Assembly (NCBI RefSeq): GCF_000376565.1
Contig: NZ_BARG01000087.1
Coordinates: forward strand, 1 to 64,000
Length of the DNA: 64,000 bases
From: Streptomyces hokutonensis
GTDB taxonomy: Bacteria > Actinomycetota > Actinomycetes > Streptomycetales > Streptomycetaceae
Direction: 5' to 3'
This document shows, one piece after another, positions 33,138 through 41,845 of the stretch. Numbering within the stretch: the stretch's first letter is position 1; every line of letters begins with the position of its first letter. Made by a program: the position numbers and the translations under genes. Below the pieces are notes generated by a model. That model was not told the DNA's origin. It made no database searches and saw nothing but the letters and a program-made list of their open reading frames with translations.

Positions 33138-34301
33138 GTGACCGCGTCCACCGCGTCCAACGGAAAGGGATCGTCGGCCGACCGGGAGAGGAGATCCTGT
33201 CCGGCCCAGGTCGACCCCCTGTCCGCACTGCGCGCGCCGGACGACCCGCCCTGGGACGTGTACCTCACCGGCACCGTCTTCCTCGACATCATCTTCACCG
33301 GCCTCGAATCCGCCCCCGTGCGCGGCACCGAGTCCTGGGCCCGCGGGATGGGGTCGAGCCCGGGTGGCGTGGCGAACATGGCCACGGCCCTGGCCCGCCT
33401 CGGCCTGCGCACCTCCCTCGCCGCGGCCTTCGGCGACGACCACTACGGCGAGTACTGCTGGGACGCGCTGGAACAGGGCGAGGGCATCGACCTCTCCGCC
33501 TCCCGCTCGGTACGCGGCTGGCACTCCCCGGTCACCGTGTCGATGGCCTACGAGGGCGAACGCACGATGGTCTCCCACGGCCACGAGCCGCCCCCGGAGA
33601 CCGAGTTCAGCGAGGGCGGCGCCCCCGACTGCCCGCCCCGCGCGCGTGCCGCGATCGCCTCCCTCACCCCCGGCAAGCAGGCCCCCTGGGTCGCCCAGGC
33701 CGCGAGCGAGGGCACCCGGATCTTCGCCGACGTCGGCTGGGACGAGACCGGAGCCTGGGACCTCGCCGGACTCGCCGACCTCGCGCACTGCGAGGCCTTC
33801 CTGCCGAACGCCGAGGAAGCCATGCGCTACACCGGCGCCGACTGCCCCCGCGCCGCCGCCCACGCCCTCACCGAACACGTACCCCTCGCCGTCGTCACCC
33901 TCGGCGCGGACGGCGCCTACGCCGTGGACCGCCGCACCGGAGAATCCGCCTCGGTCCCGGCCATCGCCGTCGAGGCCCTCGACCCCACCGGCGCGGGCGA
34001 CGTCTTCGTGGCCGGCTTCGTCACCGGCACCCTGGCCGGCTGGCCCCTCGCCGACCGCCTCGCCTTCGCCGGCCTCACCGCCGCCCTCTCCGTCCAGGAG
34101 TTCGGCGGCTCCCTCTCCGCCCCCGGCTGGTCCGAGATCGGCGCCTGGTGGCGCAAGGTCCAGTCGGTCGAGGGCCAGGACCCGACGGCCCTGAACCGGT
34201 ACGCGTTCCTGGCCGGACTCGTCCCGGAGGAACAGGGCGGGGCCAGTCCCTGGCCGCTGCGGCGGGCGGTGCCGACGATCGGGTTCGGGCGGTCGGCCTA
34301 G
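33138..34301 (+). CDS. PfkB family carbohydrate kinase
   Basis: This 387-residue protein is of the ribokinase family. The N-terminal signature is TGTVFLDIIFTGLE with GSSPGGVANMATALARLG, and the C-terminal ATP/anion-hole motif is ALDPTGAGDVFVAGFVTG with the catalytic Asp in GAGD. About 40 extra N-terminal residues precede the fold. Start GTG 33138 has aggga at good spacing. The sugar substrate is unknown: the position after the glucarate genes could suggest a sugar-acid kinase, but a 187-base gap with a possible hairpin separates them. Confidence 0.87.
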   Translation: MTASTASNGKGSSADRERRSCPAQVDPLSALRAPDDPPWDVYLTGTVFLDIIFTGLESAPVRGTESWARGMGSSPGGVANMATALARLGLRTSLAAAFGDDHYGEYCWDALEQGEGIDLSASRSVRGWHSPVTVSMAYEGERTMVSHGHEPPPETEFSEGGAPDCPPRARAAIASLTPGKQAPWVAQAASEGTRIFADVGWDETGAWDLAGLADLAHCEAFLPNAEEAMRYTGADCPRAAAHALTEHVPLAVVTLGADGAYAVDRRTGESASVPAIAVEALDPTGAGDVFVAGFVTGTLAGWPLADRLAFAGLTAALSVQEFGGSLSAPGWSEIGAWWRKVQSVEGQDPTALNRYAFLAGLVPEEQGGASPWPLRRAVPTIGFGRSA

Positions 34302-34658
34302 GGCGGACCGAGGGAGTTCAGAGCACCCGTCGGCCCAGCTCGGTCACCGTCTCGTGGATCGCGGTGAGCGCGTCGTGCTGGCGTACTCGGCGGCCAGGTC
34401 CGCGGCGCGCTCGCGTCGAGCCGGCCGAACTCGTGGCCGAGCCGTTCGTCGAGACACCGGTGAGCCGGGGCAACCGCCTCGCTACCGACGCGGCCTTCGC
34501 GCCGGCCGTGCCCGAGGGACACCCGCTGAGCGCACCGGCGACGGCACTGCTCCAGGTGGCCGGGAAACTGCACGAGCCCGGGTCGTAGGCGGACGTACAC
34601 AGCCACACTCCCGACCCGTCGACCGCGTCGGGAGGGTAACGTTCCTGCGCTGTTCGGA
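34302..34658. pseudogene. Degenerate coding remnants
   Basis: This 357-base stretch has no intact gene. On the minus strand, 34318-34380 reads RQHDALTAIHETVTELGRRVL then a stop, a plausible protein end. Its upstream part (ADLAAEY) is in a different frame, as if one base was lost near 34382. On the plus strand, 34411-34588 reads EPAELVAEPFVETPVSRG and onward to a TAG with G/C-rich third positions, again with no start. I cannot assign a family to either. The two pieces look like leftovers of decayed genes. Confidence 0.4.
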
Positions 34659-35375
34659 TCAGCAGGCCCCCGCCCGCTCCACCACCCCGACGACCTCTTC
34701 CCGTACGGCCTCGAAGACCGCCTCCGGCAGCGTGCCGAGCGGTGTGAGGGCCAGGGCGCCGAGAATCCGGCGGACATCGGTGTCGTAGGGGACGGCCTCG
34801 CTCAGCACGTCGTAGCCGTCACGCACGGCGACCCGCAGAACGGGCCGCTCCGCCCCCGTCACGGCGACCGCGACCACGAACGGAACCTCACCCCGCAGCA
34901 CACCGGTCAGCTTGCGATAACCGGTGGCCACCGGCTCCCGCCAGCGCAGACTCAGCAGCAGCGGGCGCTTGGCCAGCAGCTCGGCGAGGTCGGTCTCGAC
35001 GGGACCGTCCGGTTCCAGGACGACCGCGCAGGCGTCCAGCACCAGCGCGGGCGGCAGCAGACAGCGCAGCGTGCTGCCCACTATGTTCCCGCCGACCGTC
35101 GCGGTCCGGCGCACCGCACCGGTCCCCACCCCGGCCGCCGCCCGCCGCAGCACCTCCGGCACGCGCGCGTCGATCTCGTGCAGCAGTACGGCCGCGCCCA
35201 GCGCCCCGTCGCCGACAACCCTCGCCTCCGGCACCTCCCGCAGCGACACCGCCTGCTCCGGGAACCCGTCCCGTTGCCAGGACGCCCACACAAGGGTCGC
35301 CCCACCGACGGGCACCGCCCCCTCGGCCAGACACTCCTGCGCTTCGGACACGGACGTGGGCAGACGCACGAACAC
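34659..35375 (-). CDS. FAD-binding subunit of a molybdenum hydroxylase (CoxM/XdhB-like)
   Basis: This 238-residue protein resembles the medium FAD-binding subunit of xanthine dehydrogenase or CO dehydrogenase. It has an FAD pyrophosphate loop region (VPVGGATLVWASW in place of the canonical AGGT), GAVRRTATVGGNIVGS as the second FAD motif and a CO-dehydrogenase flavoprotein C-terminal fold. No molybdopterin large subunit or 2Fe-2S subunit gene lies beside it, so it is an orphan or a remnant of a larger operon. Start GTG 35375. Whether it is functional is open. Confidence 0.75.
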   Translation of the reverse strand: MFVRLPTSVSEAQECLAEGAVPVGGATLVWASWQRDGFPEQAVSLREVPEARVVGDGALGAAVLLHEIDARVPEVLRRAAAGVGTGAVRRTATVGGNIVGSTLRCLLPPALVLDACAVVLEPDGPVETDLAELLAKRPLLLSLRWREPVATGYRKLTGVLRGEVPFVVAVAVTGAERPVLRVAVRDGYDVLSEAVPYDTDVRRILGALALTPLGTLPEAVFEAVREEVVGVVERAGAC

Positions 35376-35659
35376 AGCGGCCGACCTGCTTTCCCTGCAT
35401 GGCTCACCTGACGGACATAGCGCATTGTCCGTACATACGAGGGGGCGCGAACAGGGCTCACGGCGTCACCCTCTGCACGCTCCCTGCGCCGGGCACGCCA
35501 GCCGGAACACGCGCGGCGCCCCCGTATTTCGTGGCCCGACGGTCACCGAAAAGCCCTACGGCGTTGTCAGTGGCCCGGCGTACCCTGGAAATCACCAGGC
35601 CGCCCTTGTGGCGGGCGAGTCGTTTCGAGGAGGACGAGCAAGGCCTACAGAGCCGGCCC

Positions 35660-36715
<1,056 letters not shown>

Positions 36716-36727
36716 ACCAGCACGACC

Positions 36728-37225
36728 ATGTCGATCGACGTCAACAACGAGTCCGGAACCGAGGTCGACGAGCAGGCGATCCTCGACATCGCCCGCTACG
36801 CGCTCGCGCGGATGCGCATCCACCCGCTCTCCGAACTGTCGGTGATCGTCGTGGACGAGAACGCCATGGAGCAGCTCCACATCCAGTGGATGGACCTGCC
36901 CGGGCCGACCGATGTCATGTCCTTCCCGATGGACGAGCTGCGTCCGCCGAGCAAGGACGACGAGGAGCCTCCGCAGGGGCTCCTCGGTGACATCGTGCTG
37001 TGCCCGGAGGTCGCCGCGAAGCAGGGGGCCGAGGCGGAGACGCAGCACACCATGGACGAGGAGCTCCAACTCCTCACCGTCCACGGTGTGTTGCACCTCC
37101 TCGGGTACGACCACGAGGAGCCCGACGAGAAGGCCGAGATGTTCGGTCTGCAGGCCGCCATCGTGGACGGCTGGCGCGCGGAGAGGGGCCACGACGGCCC
37201 CTCCCCGGCGCCGACGGTCTCCTAG
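36728..37225 (+). CDS. ybeY: Endoribonuclease YbeY (16S rRNA maturation)
   Basis: This 165-residue zinc-dependent RNase is involved in 16S rRNA 3'-end maturation and ribosome quality control. The metal motif HGVLHLLGYDHEEPDE (H-x3-H-x5-H) is intact, preceded by PTDVMSFPMDE. It is the second gene of the phoH-ybeY-corC operon, with the next gene after 21 bases. Confidence 0.96.
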   Translation: MSIDVNNESGTEVDEQAILDIARYALARMRIHPLSELSVIVVDENAMEQLHIQWMDLPGPTDVMSFPMDELRPPSKDDEEPPQGLLGDIVLCPEVAAKQGAEAETQHTMDEELQLLTVHGVLHLLGYDHEEPDEKAEMFGLQAAIVDGWRAERGHDGPSPAPTVS

Positions 37226-37246
37226 GGCACCGGGGCACCGTCTCTC

Positions 37247-38548
37247 ATGAGTCCTCAGATCGTCGTCGGCGCCATCGCCCTGGTCGTGGTCGCCTGGCTC
37301 GCCGCCTGCGCGGAGGCGGGCCTCGCGCGCGTCTCCAGCTTCCGCGCCGAGGAGGCCGTACGGTCCGGCCGGCGCGGCAGCGCGAAGCTCGCGCAGGTCG
37401 CCGCCGACCCGACCCGCTATCTCAATGTCGCCCTGCTGGTCAGGGTGGCCTGCGAGATGGCCGCCGCCGCGCTGGTCACCTACGAGTGTCTCCAGGTGAT
37501 CCACGGCACCGCGCCCGCGCTGCTCGCCGCGATCGGCGTCATGGTCCTCGTGTCGTACGTCGCGGTGGGGGTGTCCCCGCGCACGATCGGGCGGCAGCAT
37601 CCGCTGAACACGGCCACGGCGGCGGCGTACGTGCTGCTGCCGCTCGCGCGGATCATGGGCCCGATCCCGTATCTCCTGATCCTCATCGGCAACGCGCTCA
37701 CGCCCGGCAAGGGTTTCCGGCGCGGTCCGTTCGCGTCCGAGGCGGAACTGCGCGCGCTGGTGGATCTCGCCGAGAAGGAGTCGCTGATCGAGGACGAGGA
37801 GCGCCGGATGGTGCACTCGGTCTTCGAGCTCGGCGACACCCTCGTGCGTGAAGTCATGGTCCCCCGCACGGACTTGGTGGTCATCGAGCGCTACAAGACG
37901 ATCCGTCAGGCCCTGACCCTCGCGCTCCGCTCCGGCTTCTCGCGGATCCCGGTGACCGGGGAGAGCGAGGACGACATCGTCGGGATCGTGTATCTGAAGG
38001 ACCTGGTCCGCAAGACGCACATCAGCCGGGACGCCGAGTCCGAGCTGGTCTCGACGGCCATGCGGCCCGCGAGTTTCGTGCCGGACACGAAGAACGCCGG
38101 TGATCTGCTGCGCGAGATGCAGCAGGAGCGCAATCACGTCGCGGTCGTCATCGACGAGTACGGCGGTACGGCCGGCATCGTCACCATCGAGGACATCCTC
38201 GAGGAGATCGTCGGCGAGATCACCGACGAGTACGACCGCGAGCTCCCTCCGGTGGAGAAGCTGGGCGACGACCGCTACCGGGTCACCGCCCGCCTCGACA
38301 TCGGCGACCTGGGCGAGCTGTACGGCTTCGAGGCCTACGACGACGAGGACGTGGAGACGGTCGGCGGACTGCTCGCCAAGGCCCTGGGCCGCGTCCCGAT
38401 CGCCGGTGCCTCCTCCGTCGTGGAGCTGCCCGACGGCCGCGGACTACGCCTCACGGCGGAGGCCTCGGCCGGCCGTCGGAACAAGATCGTGACGGTGCTG
38501 GTGGAGCCGGTGGGATCGGGCGACACCGAGGAGAAAGCGGAGGAGTGA
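37247..38548 (+). CDS. CNNM/CorC-type membrane protein with CBS domains
   Basis: This 433-residue hemolysin C/CorC family protein is likely involved in magnesium or cobalt transport or resistance. The N-terminal CNNM membrane domain has three or four hydrophobic segments (VVGAIALVVVAWLAACAEAG; AAIGVMVLVSYVAVGVS). A linker (SLIEDEERRMVHSVFELGD) leads to two CBS domains (VMVPRTDLVVIE; MRPASFVPDTKNAGDLL) and a C-terminal CorC_HlyC domain (DRYRVTARLDIGDLGELYG). The stop overlaps the next small gene (GTGA). Confidence 0.93.
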   Translation: MSPQIVVGAIALVVVAWLAACAEAGLARVSSFRAEEAVRSGRRGSAKLAQVAADPTRYLNVALLVRVACEMAAAALVTYECLQVIHGTAPALLAAIGVMVLVSYVAVGVSPRTIGRQHPLNTATAAAYVLLPLARIMGPIPYLLILIGNALTPGKGFRRGPFASEAELRALVDLAEKESLIEDEERRMVHSVFELGDTLVREVMVPRTDLVVIERYKTIRQALTLALRSGFSRIPVTGESEDDIVGIVYLKDLVRKTHISRDAESELVSTAMRPASFVPDTKNAGDLLREMQQERNHVAVVIDEYGGTAGIVTIEDILEEIVGEITDEYDRELPPVEKLGDDRYRVTARLDIGDLGELYGFEAYDDEDVETVGGLLAKALGRVPIAGASSVVELPDGRGLRLTAEASAGRRNKIVTVLVEPVGSGDTEEKAEE

Positions 38549-38733
38549 CGCGGGTGAAGGAAGCCGACGGGGGACCGGTGGCCCGGATGCGGGTGGTCAA
38601 CAGCGGTACGGCCATGCTGGAGTTGATCGTGGAGCCGTACGGCAGCGACCACGGACATGTGACCGAGCTCCACGGCGGCGAGATCGACTGCGCCCACGGC
38701 CGCCCGGCGACCGGTGAGGAGACGACCGTATGA
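38545..38733 (+). CDS. Small protein coupled to both neighbours
   Basis: This 62-residue frame starts at GTG 38545 overlapping the corC-like stop and ends overlapping the ATG of the next gene (ATGA at 38730-38733). Such double coupling, normal codon bias and a compact sequence (ARMRVVNSGTAMLELIVEPYGSD) support a real gene. A His/Cys/Glu/Asp-rich tail (ELHGGEIDCAHGRP) might bind metal, but I recognise no family. The role may relate to the CBS transporter before it. Confidence 0.65.
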   Translation: MTRVKEADGGPVARMRVVNSGTAMLELIVEPYGSDHGHVTELHGGEIDCAHGRPATGEETTV

Positions 38734-39089
38734 CCCCCGGCGAACTGCGCGACTTCTGCCTCTCCTTCAACGCGGCGGTGGAGGACTTCCCCTTCTCTCC
38801 CGAGATGTCCGTCTTCAAGGTCCTGGGCAAGCTCTTCGCCCTGACCCGGCTGGACGGGCGGCCCCTCACGGTCAACCTCAAGTGCGACCCGGAGGACGCG
38901 ATCCGGCTCCGGGAGGAGTACGAGGGGCTGATCGTCCCCGGGTACCACATGAACAAGCGGCACTGGAACACGGTGACGGTGGACGGGGACCTTCCGGACC
39001 GGGTCCTCAAGGAGCTGATCGAGGACTCGTACGACCTGGTCGTGGCCGGGCTGCCGCGTGCGGAACGGCTCCGCCTCGACCGGCCCTGA
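38730..39089 (+). CDS. MmcQ/YjbR family protein
   Basis: This 119-residue protein has the CyaY-like fold of the YjbR group (starts MTPGELRDFCLSFNAAVEDFPF; VNLKCDPEDAIRLREEY; PGYHMNKRHWNTV), often described as a putative DNA-binding protein. The biochemical role is unsettled. It is translationally coupled to the preceding small gene, and the deaminase-like gene follows after 36 bases. Confidence 0.88.
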   Translation: MTPGELRDFCLSFNAAVEDFPFSPEMSVFKVLGKLFALTRLDGRPLTVNLKCDPEDAIRLREEYEGLIVPGYHMNKRHWNTVTVDGDLPDRVLKELIEDSYDLVVAGLPRAERLRLDRP

Positions 39090-39125
39090 GGGACGCGCGG
39101 GACCGGTCCTTCGTATGCTCTGTTC

Positions 39126-39479
39126 ATGACCGACAGCAGCGCGCTTGACCCCGAGGACCGCAAGATCGTCACCCTGGCCCGTTCGGCCCGGGCCCGCAAT
39201 GGTGTGCCCGAGGGGGCGGCCGTACGGGACGAGACCGGGCGTACGTATGTCGCCGGGACGGTCGCTCTCGAGTCGCTGAAGCTGAGCGCGCTGCAGACGG
39301 CGGTGGCGATGGCGGTGGCGTCCGGGGCGAAGTCGCTGGAGGCGGCGGCGGTCGTGACGGGTGCCGACGGCGTTTCGGCGGAGGACCGGGCGGCGGTACG
39401 GGATCTGGGCGGGCCGGAGACGCCCGTGCACGTGGCTTCGCCGGACGGGAATGTTCGGCTGACGGTCGCCGCGGGCTGA
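39126..39479 (+). CDS. Cytidine-deaminase-like protein lacking the zinc site
   Basis: This 117-residue protein has the length and layout of a cytidine deaminase, but the catalytic motifs are lost. The segment corresponding to the zinc-ligand/Glu helix reads LESLKLSALQTAVAMAV, with neither Cys/His nor Glu at the expected places, and no PCxxC follows. The first strand region (NGVPEGAAVRDETGRTYVAG) is retained. Such proteins precede era in Streptomyces, where annotation as an active deaminase would be misleading. A structural or regulatory role is possible. Here era is displaced by about 5 kb of inserted genes. Confidence 0.8.
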   Translation: MTDSSALDPEDRKIVTLARSARARNGVPEGAAVRDETGRTYVAGTVALESLKLSALQTAVAMAVASGAKSLEAAAVVTGADGVSAEDRAAVRDLGGPETPVHVASPDGNVRLTVAAG

Positions 39480-39580
39480 GGTGGTGCCGGGGGCTCCGCC
39501 CCCGGACCCCCGATCGGCCCTGAAGGGGCCTCGTCCTCAAACTCCCCCAGAGGGGGCACCCCCAACGGGCTGATCCACAC
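39480..39580. repeat. Interspersed GC-rich repeat, copy B1, with hairpin
   Basis: Directly after the stop codon, CCGGGGG-CTCCG-CCCCCGG (39488-39506) forms a strong hairpin. The element continues through gtcctcaaact to aacgggctga. The block hairpin-CTCCG, ctc(a)aac/gac, then gggctga recurs at 45581-45625 (copy B2). It can act as terminator; the remaining bases to the next gene (39581-39777) show no further recognisable feature apart from a small symmetric motif GACGGACCGTC near 39659-39669. Confidence 0.65.
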
Positions 39581-39777
39581 CCATGTCCAAAAAGTTGCCG
39601 TCCAGATTTCGCCCTTGCTCTCCCCCCGTCTCCCGCGCATCAATGGAACCGTAAGTTCCGACGGACCGTCAGATTCTGCTCGCGTGGCGCACCGCACCGC
39701 GTCCGTGAGGGGAGCTGAGGTGTTTCTCCCGTCCATCCCCACATGGCATTCCCAGACTCGGGAAGGGAACCGGATCC

Positions 39778-40263
39778 ATGAAAGGCAAGCTGAGAAGCAA
39801 GCGAATCGGAACGGGTGCGGCACTGGTGACGGGGGTCCTCGCGGCCACCTCGCTGGCGTTCGCGCCCAGCGCGCTCGCCGTCACTCCCCAGACGGCGACG
39901 ATCACCGCGGACTGCGGCATCTTCGGCGGCGGCGCGGCCACGCTCACGGCCACGCAGGACGGGACGGCGGCCACCATCACCGTCAACTCGTCCATCACCG
40001 CCCCGCTGGCCCTGGCGCAGGACTCGATCGCCTCCACCTTCACCTTCGTGAACGCGAGCGGCGGCACGACCGTCTTCAGCGGGACGGTGAACCCGGCCAT
40101 GGCGACCGGCGACGCCGTCACCGTCGGTCCGCTCAGTGGCACCGTCGCCTCCGGTGACAGCCTGGAGGCGTACGGCGGCTCGCTGAAGATGACCATCTTC
40201 GGTATCGCGGTGACCTGTACGGCCACCGCGGCGCAGTCGCCGGGTCCGTTCGTGTTCGACTGA
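39778..40263 (+). CDS. Small secreted beta-rich protein of the WxL-like locus
   Basis: This 161-residue exported protein has a signal peptide with a Lys/Arg start (MKGKLRSKRIGTG), a hydrophobic core and a cleavage region SALAVTP near residue 33. The mature part is Thr/Ala/Gly-rich and predicted beta-rich, with two cysteines near its ends (ITADCGIFGG; AVTCTATAAQ), likely one disulfide. It resembles the N-terminal region of the next gene's product (DFATHCI... region), so the two may share a domain. Start ATG 39778 has gggaaggg upstream. No enzymatic motif is present; a surface or cell-wall role is inferred from neighbours. Confidence 0.8.
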   Translation: MKGKLRSKRIGTGAALVTGVLAATSLAFAPSALAVTPQTATITADCGIFGGGAATLTATQDGTAATITVNSSITAPLALAQDSIASTFTFVNASGGTTVFSGTVNPAMATGDAVTVGPLSGTVASGDSLEAYGGSLKMTIFGIAVTCTATAAQSPGPFVFD

Positions 40264-40298
40264 GAAGTCGCCCGACAATTCCCCCCACGGGCTCAACT

Positions 40299-40339
40299 GG
40301 GCCGTCAACTCCTGCCGTTGGGGCGGGAGCTGACGGCCC
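40299..40339 (+). terminator. Strong terminator between the first two WxL-locus genes
   Basis: GGGCCGTCA (40299-40307) and TGACGGCCC (40331-40339) pair perfectly, and CTCC/GGAG and GCC/GGC extend the stem inward. It is followed by atcagtttatttg, a T-rich tail. The first gene is therefore probably a separate transcript. Confidence 0.75.
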
Positions 40340-40362
40340 ATCAGTTTATTTGTCCGTCTCCA

Positions 40363-40391
40363 TTGACTTCTCACGCGATCCCCACATCAAT
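40363..40391 (+). promoter_or_regulatory. Candidate promoter of the second WxL-locus gene
   Basis: TTGACT (40363-40368), a 17-base spacer, then ATCAAT (40386-40391), placed just after the terminator and 59 bases before ATG 40450. The -10 is poor. Confidence 0.35.
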
Positions 40392-40449
40392 GCCCCCTGT
40401 GGGCGCGGACGAGCCGCTGTGCCCACCGTCCTCAGGAGGGGGCACAGCC

Positions 40450-41766
40450 ATGGCTACGACATCCCGAAGACGCCGTTGGGCGTCGTTGCTCGGGGTGACC
40501 GCGCTCGCGGTCGCCACGGGCGGCGCGCTGGCCTGTCCGGCCGGCGCGTCGACGAACGTGGACTTCGCCACGCACTGCATCCCGCCGGCGGTCGCGGGCA
40601 TCCCGCCGATCGACGGCACCACGACCGCCGCGATCACGGTGGACAACGCCGCGCCCAAGGTCGGCGACACGGTCACCGTGACGTACACGGTGGTCAAGCC
40701 GGCCGCCAGCAACCCGACCGCGATCGCCCTGCCGGCCGACATCATGACGCCGACCGGGAAGGTCACCCTCGGCGGTGCCCAGACCGGCAGTGTCACGGTC
40801 GCCGGGCCCAAGAAGAACGACCCGGTGCCGGGCAACGGCGCCTTCCCGTCGTTCTCCATGACCGGCACCTTCACGGTCACCACTCCGGGCGCGATCACCC
40901 TCTCGCCCGGCGACTACAACATCCACACCAGCTACATCCTGGAGCTGGACACCCCCTGCACGGTGACGAACCCGCCGGCGCCGGTCTCGGAGACGGTCAC
41001 CGCGACCGCCACCGTCCCGGTCAACACCCGTGCGATCAGCCTGAGTTCGGCCTCCGGCAACGCCGGTGACAGCGTCACCGTCACCGGCAGCAACTTCACC
41101 CCGGGTGCCACCGTGACCCTGGCCGGGCGCTCCGGCAGCGCGCAGACCGCGGACACGGCGACCGTCACGGCCACCAGCGCCGGCACCATCAGCGGTTCGC
41201 TCACCGTCAACGACAAGACGACGACCGGGATCGTGGCGTACGAGGGCAGTGCGTGGAGTGCCGATCTGGGTGCCGGTCCGGCCGCCTATGTCGTCAACGA
41301 CACCACGCCCGTGCCGCCGGGGAGTCAGAAGCTGACGACCACCGTCAAGGCGGGCACTCTGTCGATGTCGCAGGCCGGGGACGCCGTGGGCCTCTCCGCC
41401 GTCGACTTCGGCAAGGGCGGTGCCTCCACGGGCGCCCTGAACACGGTGACGGTCCAGGACTTCCGCGGCGGACCCGCGGGCTGGTCCCTGACCGGCAAGG
41501 TCACCGACTTCACCGGTCCCGGCGCCAAGATCGATGCCGGGGCGCTGAGTTGGACACCCGCCTGCGCCACCAAGGCGGGCAGCCCGAGCACCTGCGTCGC
41601 CGGTTCGGCGGGCACGGTGGGCGGTTCGGGAGCGACGCTCGCGTCCACGCCCGACGGTACGGTCACCGGCGGCCAGTTCACCGTCGACGCCGGACTCTCC
41701 CTGAACGTACCGGCGTTCACGCCTCCGGGCTCGTACTCCGGCGTTCTGACGCTCACGCTCACCTGA
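40450..41766 (+). CDS. Secreted protein with C-terminal WxL-like domain
   Basis: This 438-residue exported protein has a signal peptide (TTSRRRRWASLLGVTALAV, cleavage after PAGAS near residue 34) and no membrane anchor. An N-terminal beta domain (about 35-200, with DFATHCIPPAV and LDTPCTV probably disulfide-bonded) is followed by an IPT/Ig-like segment (VTVTGSNFTPGATVTLAG). The C-terminal region (about 285-438) contains VQDFRGGPAGWSLTGKVTDF, where WSL fits the WxL motif, and ends SYSGVLTLTLT like the distal strand of WxL domains. WxL domains bind peptidoglycan non-covalently. ATG 40450 has a strong aggaggggg site. The next gene encodes a WxL-interacting-type protein, which supports the assignment. 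Confidence 0.8.
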   Translation: MATTSRRRRWASLLGVTALAVATGGALACPAGASTNVDFATHCIPPAVAGIPPIDGTTTAAITVDNAAPKVGDTVTVTYTVVKPAASNPTAIALPADIMTPTGKVTLGGAQTGSVTVAGPKKNDPVPGNGAFPSFSMTGTFTVTTPGAITLSPGDYNIHTSYILELDTPCTVTNPPAPVSETVTATATVPVNTRAISLSSASGNAGDSVTVTGSNFTPGATVTLAGRSGSAQTADTATVTATSAGTISGSLTVNDKTTTGIVAYEGSAWSADLGAGPAAYVVNDTTPVPPGSQKLTTTVKAGTLSMSQAGDAVGLSAVDFGKGGASTGALNTVTVQDFRGGPAGWSLTGKVTDFTGPGAKIDAGALSWTPACATKAGSPSTCVAGSAGTVGGSGATLASTPDGTVTGGQFTVDAGLSLNVPAFTPPGSYSGVLTLTLT

Positions 41767-41845
41767 CCGTCCGAACTCACCTCCGGTGGCCGGGCGCCCG
41801 CACCCGCCCGACCGCCACACACCACGTCCGTGGGGGTCCGCACCC

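Noticed and set aside
39126..39479. Active cytidine deaminase
   Set aside because: Zinc ligands and catalytic Glu are absent at the aligned positions.
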